This document shows, one piece after another, positions 28,005 to 40,037 of a DNA stretch of 64,000 nucleotides. A program made the position numbers and the translations under genes. The stretch comes from Alcaligenaceae bacterium (GTDB lineage: Bacteria > Pseudomonadota > Gammaproteobacteria > Burkholderiales > Burkholderiaceae_B), in assembly GCA_029265795.1 (NCBI GenBank), contig JAJUGV010000006.1:1-64000 (forward strand), given 5' to 3'. The notes under the pieces were generated by a model that saw only the letters and a program-made list of their open reading frames with translations, was not told the origin of the DNA and searched no databases. How positions within the stretch are numbered: the first letter of the stretch is position 1; each line of letters starts with the position of its first letter.

Positions 28005-28265
28005 ATGGCACAGAAAAAAGGCGGCGGCTCAACGCGAAACGGCCGCGACTCACAGGCTAAACGCTTGGGCGTCAAGGTCTTCGGCGGTCAACTGATCCCC
28101 GCAGGTTCCATCATCGTGCGTCAGCGTGGTACCAAGTTCCATCCGGGCAGCAATGTCGGTATCGGCAAGGATCACACGCTCTACTCCCTGGTCGATGGCA
28201 ACGTCAAGTTCCACACCAGTGGTGCCCTGAATAAGCGCACGGTGTCCGTGGTACCTGCCGAGTAA
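28005..28265 (+). CDS. rpmA: 50S ribosomal protein L27
   Basis: The 86-residue protein starts [16 protein letters not shown] without a cleavable N-terminal extension, as in Gram-negative bacteria, and shows [23 protein letters not shown]27 reaches the peptidyl transferase centre. It is followed by a strong terminator. Confidence 0.99.
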   Translation: MAQKKGGGSTRNGRDSQAKRLGVKVFGGQLIPAGSIIVRQRGTKFHPGSNVGIGKDHTLYSLVDGNVKFHTSGALNKRTVSVVPAE

Positions 28266-28334
28266 GGCAGCCACTGGCACTTGAACAGGCAAGGCCGGAA
28301 CGGTTGATCCCTCACCTTTCCGGCACCCTGGCAA

Positions 28335-28364
28335 AAGCCTCGCCGGCTGCGGCGAGGCTTTTTT
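28335..28364 (+). terminator. Rho-independent terminator after rpmA
   Basis: An 11-bp perfect stem (AAGCCTCGCCG 28335-28345 with CGGCGAGGCTT 28350-28360), loop GCTG, followed by TTTTCTTTTT. This separates rplU-rpmA from obgE. Confidence 0.9.
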
Positions 28365-28407
28365 CTTTTTGAACTAGAATTGGTTCTCCATTCAAGGTAC
28401 GCAAACC

Positions 28408-29538
28408 ATGAAATTCGTCGACGAAGCAACCATAGAAGTCATTGCCGGTAAAGGCGGCAATGGTGTGGCGAGCTTTCGCCGCGAAAAATTCATTCCCAAG
28501 GGGGGTCCGGACGGCGGTGACGGAGGGCGCGGCGGAAGCATATTCGCTATTGCCGACCGCAACATCAATACGCTTGTCGATTTCCGGTATGCACGCCTGC
28601 AACGTGCTAAGAACGGGGAACATGGCCGAGGCTCCGATCAATACGGTGCGTCGGGTGCAGACATCACGCTGAAAATGCCGGTCGGCACAATCATTTATGA
28701 CGCCGACACCGGAGAACAGATCGCCGACCTGGAACACCATGGCCAAAAGGTTATTTTGGCGGCCGGCGGAAAAGGCGGCAAAGGCAACCTGCATTTCAAA
28801 TCCAGCACGAACCGAGCCCCTCGGCAATTTACCTACGGCGAAGAAGGCGAACAGCGCCGCCTGCGCCTCGAGCTTAAAGTACTGGCCGATGTCGGTTTGC
28901 TGGGCCTGCCCAACGCAGGCAAGTCCACATTGATCAGCAAGGTTTCCAATGCCCGGCCGAAGATTGCCGACTATCCTTTCACTACCCTGCACCCTAATCT
29001 GGGCGTCGTCCGCACCTCTCCCAGCCGCAGCTTCGTGATTGCCGACATTCCCGGGCTCATCGAAGGCGCCTCCGAAGGCGCGGGGCTAGGCCATCTCTTT
29101 TTGCGGCACCTTTCCCGTACGCGAGTGCTTCTGCATATTATCGACGTCTCTTCCCCCGACCCGGAATTCGACGCAATCGAGCAAGCGGCGTTTGACGCCC
29201 GCGCCATCGTGGAAGAGCTACGCCGCTACGACACCACCTTGTATGAAAAACCGCGCTGGCTGGTGCTGAACAAGCTCGACATGGTGCCGGACCCGCAAGC
29301 CGCCACAGAAAGGCTGTGCAAGCTGCTGGATTGGCAGGGCCCTGTCTTTGGCATTTCCGCCATGACCGGCGACGGCACACAGGAACTAATTTGGGCATTG
29401 CAGGATTGGCTGGACGCAGATAAGCAACAAGAGCAAATCGCCCAAGACAAGCTGGAAGGCATCTATGTCGAGGACGACCCGCGCTTTGACCCGGCCCGCA
29501 GCAACACCGACTCCACCGGCTCTGTGTCCGAAGCGTAA
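28408..29538 (+). CDS. obgE: Obg-family GTPase
   Basis: The 376-residue protein has the glycine-rich Obg domain ([19 protein letters not shown] through GGKGGKGN), the G domain with P-loop GLPNAGKST, the switch motif [16 protein letters not shown], and NKLD. The C-terminal tail is short and acidic. Obg/CgtA acts in 50S ribosome maturation and stress control. A possible own promoter (GAACTAGAAT region) lies before it, after the rpmA terminator. Confidence 0.97.
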   Translation: MKFVDEATIEVIAGKGGNGVASFRREKFIPKGGPDGGDGGRGGSIFAIADRNINTLVDFRYARLQRAKNGEHGRGSDQYGASGADITLKMPVGTIIYDADTGEQIADLEHHGQKVILAAGGKGGKGNLHFKSSTNRAPRQFTYGEEGEQRRLRLELKVLADVGLLGLPNAGKSTLISKVSNARPKIADYPFTTLHPNLGVVRTSPSRSFVIADIPGLIEGASEGAGLGHLFLRHLSRTRVLLHIIDVSSPDPEFDAIEQAAFDARAIVEELRRYDTTLYEKPRWLVLNKLDMVPDPQAATERLCKLLDWQGPVFGISAMTGDGTQELIWALQDWLDADKQQEQIAQDKLEGIYVEDDPRFDPARSNTDSTGSVSEA

Positions 29539-29594
29539 TCCCTGCGCCTGCCAGTGAGCAGGCATCAACACCCACTCACCACGCCCGTTGTCCC

Positions 29595-30776
29595 ATGCAA
29601 GACCTCCAGAACACGCCCCCAGTTGCAAGCAGTGCCCGCCGCCTGGTTATTAAGGTTGGTTCTTCCCTAGTAACTAACGAAGGACGCGGCCTGGACCAGG
29701 AGGCGGTCGAACAATGGGCGCAGCAGGTCGCTACGCTACATGCACAAGGTCGGCAAATCGTACTGGTTTCCAGTGGCGCCATTGCTGAAGGTATGGCGAG
29801 GCTGGGGTGGCCGCGTCGCCCCAGCGCGATGCATGAGCTGCAAGCGGCTGCCGCCGTAGGGCAAATGGGCCTGGTACAGGGGTATGAAACCGCCTTCGCC
29901 CATCATGGCATCCGCACGGCGCAAATCCTTCTCACCCACGAAGACCTGGCAGACCGCCGCCGCTACCTGAATGCGCGTAGCACTCTGTATACGCTGCTTG
30001 GTTTGGGGGTGGTTCCCATCGTCAACGAGAACGATACCGTCGTTACGGACGAAATTCGCCTGGGTGACAATGACACCCTGGGCGCCTTGGTCACCAATCT
30101 GATCGAAGCGGAAACGCTGATCATCCTCACCGACCAATCGGGTTTGTACACGGCGGACCCGCGTGGCAACCCTGATGCAAAACTGATACAGGTGGCTCGG
30201 GCGGGGGATCCATCCCTCGAGAAAATGGCGGGTGGTTCCGGAAGTGCCATCGGTACGGGGGGCATGCTGACTAAAGTGCTGGCAGCCAAGCGGGCTGCCA
30301 ACAGTGGCGGCCACACCATCATCGCCAGCGGGCGTGAGCCCGATGTCCTGGTTCGCCTGGCCGGCGGCGAACGCATTGGTACAGAGCTACAGGCGGTATT
30401 GCCCATTCGCTCGGCGCGTCAGCGCTGGCTGGTGAATCACTTGCGGTTGCGAGGCAGGCTCACACTCGATTCCGGGGCCGCCAGGGCGATTACCCAGGGC
30501 CACAAGAGCCTCCTTGCCATCGGCGTGCTCACCGTACACGGGGAATTCGAACGCGGAGATGTCGTGGCCTGCATGGATGAGCAAGGTCGGGAGCTGGCCC
30601 GCGGCCTTATCAACTATTCGTCGGGCGATACCCGGCGCATTCTTCGCCAGCCCAGCCACCGTATTGCTGAGATTCTCGGCCACATGACTGATGCCGAGCT
30701 GATGCACCGCGACAACATGGTCGTGTCTCGATCAGCCGTCTTGAGCGCTCCGGCCGACGACCACGCCACCAACTGA
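29595..30776 (+). CDS. proB: Glutamate 5-kinase
   Basis: The 393-residue protein has the amino-acid kinase domain ([64 protein letters not shown]) and a C-terminal PUA domain (from about residue 290). It catalyses the first, proline-inhibited step of proline synthesis. proA is not adjacent. Location next to obgE is common in Proteobacteria. Confidence 0.97.
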   Translation: MQDLQNTPPVASSARRLVIKVGSSLVTNEGRGLDQEAVEQWAQQVATLHAQGRQIVLVSSGAIAEGMARLGWPRRPSAMHELQAAAAVGQMGLVQGYETAFAHHGIRTAQILLTHEDLADRRRYLNARSTLYTLLGLGVVPIVNENDTVVTDEIRLGDNDTLGALVTNLIEAETLIILTDQSGLYTADPRGNPDAKLIQVARAGDPSLEKMAGGSGSAIGTGGMLTKVLAAKRAANSGGHTIIASGREPDVLVRLAGGERIGTELQAVLPIRSARQRWLVNHLRLRGRLTLDSGAARAITQGHKSLLAIGVLTVHGEFERGDVVACMDEQGRELARGLINYSSGDTRRILRQPSHRIAEILGHMTDAELMHRDNMVVSRSAVLSAPADDHATN

Positions 30777-30792
30777 CCGTCACCCCCCGGCG

Positions 30793-31281
30793 TCAGATTC
30801 CGGTCGGGATATGCGTGATTTCCTTGACTTCTTCCATCACGATACAGCTCTTAGTCTGTGTCACGCCGGGTAAACCCAGCAAGATATCGCCCAACAGCCT
30901 GCGATACTGCCCGATTTCCCCGATACGGGCCTTAACCATGTAATCGAAGTCGCCGGACACCAAATGACATTCCTGTACTTGGGGAATGCTGAGTATTTCC
31001 TTGCGGAACTCTTCGAAACTACGGCTGGACTTATGGGAAAGTGATATTTCGACGAATACGAGCAGACCGGCACCCAGCGCCGTCGGCGAAACCTTGGCGT
31101 AGTACCCGGTGATCACGCCCTCTCGCTCCAGCCTTCGTACACGCTCAATACATGGCGTGACCGTCAGCCCCACCTTGTCTGCCAGCTCCGTCATGGACAT
31201 CCGCCCATCATGCTGCAACAGCTCCAGAATATGACGATCCACTCTGTCGAGCATGACCTCGCCGTGTTGCCCGGTTCTCAT
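30793..31281 (-). CDS. Lrp/AsnC family regulator
   Basis: The 162-residue protein has an N-terminal HTH (LDRVDRHILELLQHDGRMSMTELADKVGLTVTPCIERVRRLEREGVI) and a C-terminal RAM ligand domain (VSGDFDYMVKARI). It is divergent from dadA across 165 AT-rich bp. By analogy with Lrp control of dad operons in E. coli, it probably activates dadA in response to an amino acid (inference). ATG 31254 (MLDRVDRH) is an equally good start. Confidence 0.93.
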   Translation of the reverse strand: MRTGQHGEVMLDRVDRHILELLQHDGRMSMTELADKVGLTVTPCIERVRRLEREGVITGYYAKVSPTALGAGLLVFVEISLSHKSSRSFEEFRKEILSIPQVQECHLVSGDFDYMVKARIGEIGQYRRLLGDILLGLPGVTQTKSCIVMEEVKEITHIPTGI

Positions 31282-31446
31282 TTTTTTGCCCCTAATGCTT
31301 TAAGCTTGGACGACCGGCAGGAAGAAATCCTATGGCGCCCTGAAAAACAGCCCTTAAACAGGATTTTTTGCTGATTTGAAGAAAAATAAGCAAAAAAATT
31401 CTATGCGATTTTGCGTAATATAGAAGATCCTTTGGAGGCTATGCAA

Positions 31447-32742
31447 ATGAAGATCGCTGTGTTGGGCGCCGGCGTCGTCGGCATTACGACTGCATATTAT
31501 TTGGCGCGAGCCGGGCATGAGGTCGACGTCTACGATCGCCAAGACGGCCCCGCCCTGGAAACGAGCTTCGCCAACGCCGGCCAAATCTCTTTTGGATACT
31601 CCTCACCTTGGGCTGCACCCGGCATTCCACTGAAAGCGCTTAAGTGGATGTTCGCAGAACACCCTCCCCTTACTATCCGCCCGGATGGCAGTCTGACCCA
31701 GTTGAAATGGATGCTGCAAATGTGGCGCAATTGCACTAGCGGCCGCTACGCAGTCAATAAAGAAAGGCTGTTACGGATTTCCGACTACAGCCGACATTGC
31801 CTGCAGGAATTGCGCGACGAAACCGGCATCGCTTATGAAGGCCGTCGTCGCGGCACGCTGCAACTGTTCCGCACGCAACAGCAGTTGGACGCCGCTGCGC
31901 GCGATATGCAAGCGCTGTCAGAAGCCGGTATCCGCCATGAACTACTCGACGCGGGCCGTCTTGTAACGGCCGAACCGGGTTTGTCGGCCAGCGCCCATAA
32001 GTTCGTAGGTGGTCTACGTACGCCGGACGATGAAACCGGCGATTGTCATCTTTTCACGACTCAGCTTGAAGCGCTTGCCCGTGAACTGGGCGTCCGATTC
32101 CACTACGGCACACCACTAGACGCCCTGCACACCGAAGGTGGTGCCGTCTCCGGCGTGCAGTCCGGAGCGCGCCGTCTGCAGGCCGACGCCTACGTACTCG
32201 CGCTCGGCTCGTGGTCGAGCCGCTTCCTGAAAGGCCTGCTGCGTGTACCCGTCTATCCACTCAAAGGCTACTCCATAACAGTGCCCATCGCAGACGAGTC
32301 TCGGGCCCCTGTATCGACCCTGCTGGATGAAAGCTATAAAGTCGCGGTCACACGTTTCGACGAACGCATTCGTGTGGGCGGCATGGCGGAAATCGTCGGC
32401 TATGACATGCGCCTGAATCCGCGTCGCCAGGCGACCCTGGAAATGGTGGTCGATGACCTCTTCCCTGGTGGCCGCAAGCCTGGCCAAGTGGAATTCTGGA
32501 CGGGTTTACGCCCCAAGACGCCGGACAGCACCCCTATCATTGGCGATACCCCCATCAAAGGGCTCTACTTGAACACCGGACACGGCACTCTGGGGTGGAC
32601 AATGGCGTGTGGCAGCGGCCGCCTTCTGGCAGACATCATCTCTGGAAGAGCGCCCGATATCCGCTGTAAAGACCTTTCGGTTTACCGATACTACGGTTCA
32701 CGTGCGAAAGAAGCGCTGACAGGCTCGGCTGCCACCGCGTGA
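31447..32742 (+). CDS. dadA: D-amino acid dehydrogenase small subunit
   Basis: With ATG 31447 (GGAGG at 31434-31438, 8 bases away) the protein has 431 residues. It begins with the FAD dinucleotide motif [31 protein letters not shown] region and contains the DAO-type segments [19 protein letters not shown] and [17 protein letters not shown], ending with [13 protein letters not shown]. It oxidises D-amino acids to keto acids and ammonia at the membrane. Upstream ATGs at 31411 and 31441 are poorer for spacing. The last 52 bp overlap the convergent regulator gene. Confidence 0.94.
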   Translation: MKIAVLGAGVVGITTAYYLARAGHEVDVYDRQDGPALETSFANAGQISFGYSSPWAAPGIPLKALKWMFAEHPPLTIRPDGSLTQLKWMLQMWRNCTSGRYAVNKERLLRISDYSRHCLQELRDETGIAYEGRRRGTLQLFRTQQQLDAAARDMQALSEAGIRHELLDAGRLVTAEPGLSASAHKFVGGLRTPDDETGDCHLFTTQLEALARELGVRFHYGTPLDALHTEGGAVSGVQSGARRLQADAYVLALGSWSSRFLKGLLRVPVYPLKGYSITVPIADESRAPVSTLLDESYKVAVTRFDERIRVGGMAEIVGYDMRLNPRRQATLEMVVDDLFPGGRKPGQVEFWTGLRPKTPDSTPIIGDTPIKGLYLNTGHGTLGWTMACGSGRLLADIISGRAPDIRCKDLSVYRYYGSRAKEALTGSAATA

Positions 32743-33515
32743 TGCGCCAACGCTGCGCGGGCGGCCGGCGGCACGGTATTCTGCTTAAGTGTGATGCTTA
32801 ACTGGTATCCTCGCCCCCTGACAGACCGGATCGGCATGTGAATGCCGGCGGCCGCTAACTTGTGACGCAAACGGCTGACAAGCACACTCATCCGTCGCGC
32901 AGCGGGCCTGGCACGGGTGGCGAGACTTGAGTCCGCAAACGAAGATTCCGGCTGCAGTTCATATTCCACAGCACGCAAAAGCGCATCATGGCTGAGTTGC
33001 TGGTGTGGCGCATTGCATAACGCCCCGACGATAGCTTTTTCTGCAGCGGTGAGCGTAACGCTGCGACCGTCTGGCGCCTGCACCATCCAACCTTGCGAAA
33101 CAAGCCGCCATTGCGGTTGATCTAGGGCCACCGCGGACCCACCGCAATGGCCGACGAGCCTCAACACGCCCGACACCACAAGCGCTACCGGCGCGGCTGC
33201 CGGCCAGCAAACGTCGATGCCATTTTGCAGAGCGCATATCAAAGAGTTGGGATGCACGTCCGACTGCAGCGCCATCAGTGTTACCCGAGGAGCGTAGCGA
33301 CGTATTTCGCGTGCCGCCTGAATGTTTCTTTGCGCCGAGTCCGCTAAGAGCACCAACTGAACTTCATCCGCCGCACTTCGTTCCAGGGTGCTGCACAATT
33401 CCGCGGTATCGGCAACCCGCCGCAGACCAAGACCACTATCAAGCAGGCCTGCTTCCAATCGAGAGATAACACCTGTCTGCTGGGTGTGGAACAGGTAGAT
33501 AAAGCCCGCCGACAT
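32691..33515 (-). CDS. OmpR-type winged-helix regulator with degenerate receiver
   Basis: With ATG 33515 ([10 protein letters not shown]) the protein has 274 residues. The C-terminal half has a Trans_reg_C winged helix ([32 protein letters not shown] about 152-184, [13 protein letters not shown] and SVRGRGYQL up to 239). The N-terminal ~120 residues have receiver-like spacing but lack the acidic pair at the start (YLFHTQQ) and the conserved Lys (CWPAAAP near 103-108); a lone Asp59 sits one position off the usual site. No sensor kinase is adjacent. It overlaps the dadA 3' end and is divergent from an XRE repressor. Confidence 0.78.
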   Translation of the reverse strand: MSAGFIYLFHTQQTGVISRLEAGLLDSGLGLRRVADTAELCSTLERSAADEVQLVLLADSAQRNIQAAREIRRYAPRVTLMALQSDVHPNSLICALQNGIDVCWPAAAPVALVVSGVLRLVGHCGGSAVALDQPQWRLVSQGWMVQAPDGRSVTLTAAEKAIVGALCNAPHQQLSHDALLRAVEYELQPESSFADSSLATRARPAARRMSVLVSRLRHKLAAAGIHMPIRSVRGRGYQLSITLKQNTVPPAARAALAHHAVAAEPVSASFAREP

Positions 33516-33561
33516 ATCAGCCCCCGTGACCGATGCCATGATATTGGACTCTACCGCAAAA

Positions 33562-33629
33562 TAATCACATTTGTGATTACTGTTATCACCAATGTGATTG
33601 CGTTTGACCGTTCAATCACGTTTGTGAAC
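33562..33629 (+). promoter_or_regulatory. Three tandem operator-like palindromes
   Basis: Site 1 is a perfect 8+8 palindrome, TAATCACATTTGTGATTA at 33562-33579. Site 2 is TATCACCAATGTGATT at 33584-33599. Site 3 is AATCACGTTTGTGAAC at 33614-33629 and covers the proposed GTG start of the XRE gene at 33624. Core starts are 21 and 30 bp apart, so the sites lie on one face of the helix (two and three turns). They lie between divergent regulators. Confidence 0.75.
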
Positions 33630-33992
33630 ACATTTGCCACACGTCTCCGGTATGCACGTAATCTGCGTGGGCTTACGCAGAAGGAGTTAGCGCGCGCCAG
33701 CGGGTTATCACAAGGAGCAATCGGCAACTACGAAACCGACAGCCGCCGCAGTCCGAAGGACGTATTCCGTCTTGCAGAGGCTTTGGACGTCGCGCCCGCT
33801 TGGTTGGCCATGGGCACCGGCCCCATGGAAGTGCAGCCGGCGCACCACGTCGCCGACCTCCCCCATTCGAAGGCTGCATGGCCCTTACCGGGGATCGACC
33901 CGGAACGTCTCTGGGCACTAACGGCCCAGCAGCGAGAGTTTCTCGCCAAATCACTTGCCGGCATGATCGCCGCCATGGAAAGCGAAAAGTAA
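33624..33992 (+). CDS. XRE/Cro-CI family repressor
   Basis: I choose GTG 33624, giving 122 residues starting MNTFATRLRYARNLRGLTQ, the typical start of CI-like repressors. The HTH covers about residues 6-60 (LRGLTQKELARASGLSQGAIGNYETDSRRSPKDVF). The C-terminal ~60 residues are not a recognisable peptidase or dimerisation domain; a helix near the end (LTAQQREFLAKSLAGMIAAM) may dimerise. No ribosome site precedes the GTG, so it may be leaderless or weakly translated. Three operator palindromes lie directly upstream and on the start codon, implying autoregulation. It resembles an isolated phage-type repressor without other phage genes. Confidence 0.82.
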   Translation: MNTFATRLRYARNLRGLTQKELARASGLSQGAIGNYETDSRRSPKDVFRLAEALDVAPAWLAMGTGPMEVQPAHHVADLPHSKAAWPLPGIDPERLWALTAQQREFLAKSLAGMIAAMESEK

Positions 33993-34029
33993 GAATCACC
34001 GCTTACGACTGTAGCGACGTGGGCTATAC

Positions 34030-34115
34030 TGCGGAGCACGCAGGGGTACTCGCCTTGAACCGGCGGGTTGAGAGACACCCTTCGTACCAGTACGGATAAT
34101 GCCGATGCTGGGAGC
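34030..34115 (+). ncRNA. TPP riboswitch (THI element)
   Basis: The conserved blocks of the TPP aptamer occur in order: CAGGGGTACTC (34041 on), GGGTTGAGAGACACCC (near the CUGAGA box), and TACGGATAATGCCGATGCTGGGAG (34091-34114, shown here only in part by family consensus). It precedes thiC, the commonest target. Binding thiamine pyrophosphate should lower thiC expression. End points are approximate. Confidence 0.93.
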
Positions 34116-34221
34116 GCACCCCGTCGCGGAGCGTCGTCCTCGTTCCGTGGCGACCTCTGCACAGGACCATCCGAATCGCGTCCGCGTTCAACGTGTTCCT
34201 GCCGGGAAACAATCCCGATCG

Positions 34222-36078
<1,857 letters not shown>

Positions 36079-36101
36079 AAGTAATTGCACCGGCGTGTCA
36101 G

Positions 36102-36134
36102 CACAGAACAGTCCTGAAGGAGGACTGTTCTGTG
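36102..36134. terminator. Perfect inverted repeat between thiC and OmpA-like gene
   Basis: A 14-bp perfect stem, CACAGAACAGTCCT (36102-36115) with AGGACTGTTCTGTG (36121-36134), loop GAAGG, sits between two convergent genes. It lacks a T run on either side, so it may act as a transcript end barrier rather than a classic Rho-independent terminator. Confidence 0.6.
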
Positions 36135-36143
36135 TCAGGGATA

Positions 36144-36803
36144 CTACTGCTGCACTGCGTAGAGATAGAGTTCTACGCGGCGGTTCATCGCCCGGCCCTG
36201 GGCGGTGGAGTTATCTGCCACCGGATTATTGGGGCCGCGGCCTTCTGACATCATTCTGGAACCTGGCACACCACGCGAGCTCAGGTAGTTAATGACCGAA
36301 TTGGCGCGATTTACGGAAAGGGTTTGATTTACCTGCATAGACCCCGTGCTGTCTGTATGCCCAATGGCTTTGGCGCGTAACTCGGGGTGCTGCACCAGCG
36401 CGCGAGCGACGCTATCGAGCACCGGCAGCAATTCAGGCTTCAGGTCATATTTGCCCGTATCGAACGAAACGTGGCTGGGGATATTCACCCGAAGTGTGCC
36501 GTCCGGCATTTCCGTGACATCCACACCCAGCCCAGTGGCACCGGATTGCTCAACGTCGTTCTTCACGCCCGCCCAGTTGTAGCCCACAATACCGCCGGCC
36601 ACGGCGCCTATGCCCGCGCCGATGGCTGCGGCACGGCTGCTATCACCAATCAGGGCACCCAACCCGGCGCCTACGGCCGCCCCGGTACCCGCCCCTACGG
36701 CGGTACGGCCGCCCTGGCCCATTTCGCCCGTGGCGCAACCGGCAACCAGGGCGACAGCGCCCACGTAACATGCCACGCGGGTAAAGCGCGTCGTCACTCT
36801 CAT
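36144..36803 (-). CDS. OmpA-family lipoprotein with glycine zipper (YiaD-like)
   Basis: The 219-residue protein has a lipobox (LVAGC, Cys near 23), a glycine-zipper membrane hairpin (GAGTGAAVGAGLGALIGD ... GAGIGAVAGGIVG, about 38-75) and a C-terminal OmpA peptidoglycan-binding domain (about 100-215) with SFDTGKYDLKPEL, IGHTDSTGSMQVNQTLS and NRRVELYL. It probably tethers the outer membrane to murein. A single gene, with an 82-bp gap to the aap operon upstream. Confidence 0.93.
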   Translation of the reverse strand: MRVTTRFTRVACYVGAVALVAGCATGEMGQGGRTAVGAGTGAAVGAGLGALIGDSSRAAAIGAGIGAVAGGIVGYNWAGVKNDVEQSGATGLGVDVTEMPDGTLRVNIPSHVSFDTGKYDLKPELLPVLDSVARALVQHPELRAKAIGHTDSTGSMQVNQTLSVNRANSVINYLSSRGVPGSRMMSEGRGPNNPVADNSTAQGRAMNRRVELYLYAVQQ

Positions 36804-36885
36804 ATGATTCTCCTTTCTTATGCAGACTCAATCTCTGCCGGAGCCATCGTAACAAGAGCCCGACTTGCACATTGTTAAATTTCGT

Positions 36886-37626
36886 TCAATGCAGAATTTG
36901 CTTGAGGAAGAGCTGCGTCCGTTCATGCTGAGGGTTGTCGAAGAACACGTCCGGCGTGTTTTCTTCGATGATTTCGCCCTGGTCCATGAAAATAACGCGG
37001 TCGGCCACCTTGCGTGCGAACCCCATTTCGTGGGTGACACACAGCATGGTCATGCCGCTTTCCTGGGCCAAGCTCACCATGACGTCGAGCACTTCCTTTA
37101 CCATTTCGGGATCTAGCGCGGACGTGGGCTCATCGAACAGCATGATCTTTGGATTCATGCACAGGGAACGCGCAATCGCCACACGTTGCTGTTGGCCGCC
37201 CGACAGCTGCCCTGGATATTTATTCGCCTGCTCTGGAATGCGCACCCGCTCCAGATATTTCATTGCCGTGGCTTCGGCTTCGGCCTTGCTCTTCTTGAGC
37301 ACCCAGACGGGGCCAAGCGTGAGGTTTTCCAGAACCGTCAAATGGGGAAACAGATTGAAGTGTTGAAACACCATGCCGACATCACGGCGAATGATCTCAA
37401 TATGCTTGAGGTCGCTAGTGAGCTCGGTACCATCGACCAATATTCGCCCTTGCTGGTGCTCTTCCAGCCGGTTGATGCAGCGGATCATGGTGGATTTTCC
37501 CGATCCCGATGGGCCACAGATGACAATGCGCTCACCCGATGCCACTGACAGGTTCAGATTACGCAAGACATGAAATTGTCCGTACCACTTGTTGACGTTT
37601 TCAAGGCGGATGATGGCCTCGGACAT
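36886..37626 (-). CDS. aapP: Polar amino acid ABC transporter ATP-binding protein
   Basis: The 246-residue ATPase has Walker [10 protein letters not shown] (38-46), signature [15 protein letters not shown], Walker [15 protein letters not shown] and the H-loop VTHEMGFA. It resembles AapP/GlnQ. It is the last gene of aapJQMP, 23 bp after aapM, with a strong AAGGAG ribosome site. Confidence 0.95.
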   Translation of the reverse strand: MSEAIIRLENVNKWYGQFHVLRNLNLSVASGERIVICGPSGSGKSTMIRCINRLEEHQQGRILVDGTELTSDLKHIEIIRRDVGMVFQHFNLFPHLTVLENLTLGPVWVLKKSKAEAEATAMKYLERVRIPEQANKYPGQLSGGQQQRVAIARSLCMNPKIMLFDEPTSALDPEMVKEVLDVMVSLAQESGMTMLCVTHEMGFARKVADRVIFMDQGEIIEENTPDVFFDNPQHERTQLFLKQILH

Positions 37627-37649
37627 GCTCGACTCCTTGTTCCGCTTGA

Positions 37650-38744
37650 TCAGCGTTGATATCCCGTGTCCAGGCGGCGCTCCAGCCCCTGGCTATAACG
37701 GGAGATCGCAAAACAGAAAATGAAATAGATCACGGCGATGAAGACATAGGCCTCGACACTGAAACCCCGCCACGCAGCGTCGGCAATCGCAGCCTTGGCC
37801 GCCTGGGTGAGATCGAAGATGCCTATGATGACCACCAGCGACGTGTCCTTGAAAAGAGCGATGAATATCCCCACCAGAGGGGGAATGACGACCTTAAGGG
37901 CCTGCGGCAGGATGATCAACCGAGTTTGCTGCCAATAGCTAAGCCCCAGTGAGTCGGCCCCTTCGTACTGCCCTTTGGGGATCGCCTGCAAACCGCCTCT
38001 GACAGTCTCCGCGATATACGCGGCTGCGAACAGAATGATTGCGATCTGAGCACGCAGCAACTTGTCGATGGTGAAGCCTTCCGGCAAAAACAGCGGCAGC
38101 ATCACGGACGACATAAAGAGCAGACTAATGAGGGGTACACCACGAATCAACTCGATATAGATGATGCATAACGACTTGATGGCCGGCATATTCGAACGGC
38201 GCCCGAGTGCCAGCAACACTCCCATGGGAAACGCAAAGGCGATTCCAAAGGTAGAGAGAATCAAGGTGAGTGGCAGACCGCCCCAGCGGTCATTTTCGAC
38301 ATAGGATAACCCAAACACCCCACCCCACATCAGCACCGCGACACTGACCAATGCGACAGTCCACAAGACCACCAACCATGGCTTCCAAAACCAGCGGATG
38401 GCACTGCAGATGAGGGCGGCGATGAGAATCACAGTCGCCAGCAGCGGCCGCCACTGTTCGTCGTAAGGGTAGAGGCCGAATAAAATCAGCCTGTGTTTTT
38501 CAGCGATAAAGGCCCAGCAGGCACCTTGTGCCTGGCGACATTCCTGTGCTGTTTCGGATGTAAAGTCGGCATCCAGGAACAGCCAATCGACCATAGCCGG
38601 TATTGCCAGAACCAGCAGCCAGCTTACCAGCACCGTTAGCAGCACATTGAGCGGCGAGGAGAACAGATTTTCTTTCAGCCAGGTAAGCCAGTTGCCGGAC
38701 GGACGGGGTGCGAGCATCTGCGGGGCGGTTGGGTTTGCACTCAT
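37650..38744 (-). CDS. aapM: Amino acid ABC transporter permease AapM
   Basis: The 364-residue permease has several membrane segments and the C-terminal HEAT-type His/Glu/Gln permease motif ESLR-like region [29 protein letters not shown] that contacts AapP. The N-terminal portion is longer than in HisM/GlnP, typical of Aap permeases. It starts one base after the aapQ stop. Confidence 0.93.
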   Translation of the reverse strand: MSANPTAPQMLAPRPSGNWLTWLKENLFSSPLNVLLTVLVSWLLVLAIPAMVDWLFLDADFTSETAQECRQAQGACWAFIAEKHRLILFGLYPYDEQWRPLLATVILIAALICSAIRWFWKPWLVVLWTVALVSVAVLMWGGVFGLSYVENDRWGGLPLTLILSTFGIAFAFPMGVLLALGRRSNMPAIKSLCIIYIELIRGVPLISLLFMSSVMLPLFLPEGFTIDKLLRAQIAIILFAAAYIAETVRGGLQAIPKGQYEGADSLGLSYWQQTRLIILPQALKVVIPPLVGIFIALFKDTSLVVIIGIFDLTQAAKAAIADAAWRGFSVEAYVFIAVIYFIFCFAISRYSQGLERRLDTGYQR

Positions 38745-38745
38745 G

Positions 38746-39933
38746 TCAACGCTCCACCAGCGCGATGCGCTTGTTGTACCAGTTCATGAAGATAGAGATC
38801 GACAGGCTCACCGTAAGATAGGCCGCCATGATTATGAGGATGCCTTCTATGGCCTGACCGGTCTGATTCAGGGTGGTGTTTACCACGGACACAATATCTG
38901 GATACCCAATGGCCACGGCCAGTGAACTGTTCTTTGTGAGGTTGAGATACTGGCTGGTCATGGGCGGGATAATGACGCGCAATGCCTGGGGCAATATCAC
39001 TAATCGCAAGATGCGCGCACGGGGTAGACCCAGCGCATACGCAGCTTCCCATTGACCACTGCCAACCGCCTGGATACCGGAGCGCACCACTTCGGCAACA
39101 AAGGCAGATGTATAGATGACCAAACCGAGCAGCAGCGCCGAAAATTCCGGGGACAAAGTAATACCGCCCACGAAGTTGAACCCCTTGAGCACGGGTATAT
39201 CCAGCGCGAGTTCAGCACCCCCGGCAACCCACCCGGCCAACGGCAAGGCAAGCAGCAAAGCGAGGGAAACACTGGCTAGCGGAAATATCTGCCCCGTGGC
39301 GGCCTGACGCTTTCGAGCCCAGTGAGCCACAAGCAATATCAAGACGATAGCGACACCCAGGCCGCCAAGAATCCAATCAAGGGCATCGCCCTGCAACGAG
39401 GGTAATTTGAGACCCCGGTTAGAAAGGAAAACCCCCGGCAGCGGCTGCAGAGCCTGCCGCGGCCCGGGCATGTTTTCAGTGATGATGGCATACCAGAAGA
39501 AAAGCTGGAGCAACAGTGGAATGTTGCGCATCACTTCCACATATACGCTTGCAACACCCGACACAAGCCAGTTCTTTGAAAGTCGGGCGATACCAATTAG
39601 CGTGCCAAGCAACGTGGCCAGCACAATGCCCACCACTGACACGCGCAGCGTATTGAGTAGACCCACCCAGATCGCGCGCCCATAGGTGTCGGCGGGGCTG
39701 TAGGCGACCGGTGATTCGCCGATTGCGAAGCCGGCCTCACGGCTGAGAAAGCCGAAGCCCGTCGAGATATTGCGTACAGAGAGGTTATGTAGCGTGTTGG
39801 AAACGAGGTACCAAATGACAAAACCAACGAGTCCCACCACGATTACCTGATACAGCAAGGCGCGCGTAGTAGGATCGTTCCAAGATAAGCGCCGACGGGC
39901 CGGCGCTGGTGTGGATGCGTTCTGTTTCGTCAT
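38746..39933 (-). CDS. aapQ: Amino acid ABC transporter permease AapQ
   Basis: ATG 39933 (MTKQNAST) gives 395 residues. The protein has an N-terminal membrane segment, a large middle insertion with two further helices (typical of AapQ) and the permease signature WEAAYALGLPRARILRLVILPQALRVIIPP. It pairs with AapM. The longer reading from 39999 adds 22 residues without family support. Confidence 0.92.
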   Translation of the reverse strand: MTKQNASTPAPARRRLSWNDPTTRALLYQVIVVGLVGFVIWYLVSNTLHNLSVRNISTGFGFLSREAGFAIGESPVAYSPADTYGRAIWVGLLNTLRVSVVGIVLATLLGTLIGIARLSKNWLVSGVASVYVEVMRNIPLLLQLFFWYAIITENMPGPRQALQPLPGVFLSNRGLKLPSLQGDALDWILGGLGVAIVLILLVAHWARKRQAATGQIFPLASVSLALLLALPLAGWVAGGAELALDIPVLKGFNFVGGITLSPEFSALLLGLVIYTSAFVAEVVRSGIQAVGSGQWEAAYALGLPRARILRLVILPQALRVIIPPMTSQYLNLTKNSSLAVAIGYPDIVSVVNTTLNQTGQAIEGILIIMAAYLTVSLSISIFMNWYNKRIALVER

Positions 39934-40037
39934 GGAATTCTGGGTGGCAGAAGCACAAACCGAAGTTCGGATTGCATGGGCGGGAGCCGGGTCGGCCACC
40001 CGCCCTGGTGTGATTCAAGCTGCCGAGAGACGGCTAT

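Noticed and set aside
33624-33992. XRE repressor as a sign of a prophage.
   Set aside because: No integrase, structural or lysis gene, and no attachment-site repeat in the window; flanking genes are core metabolism.
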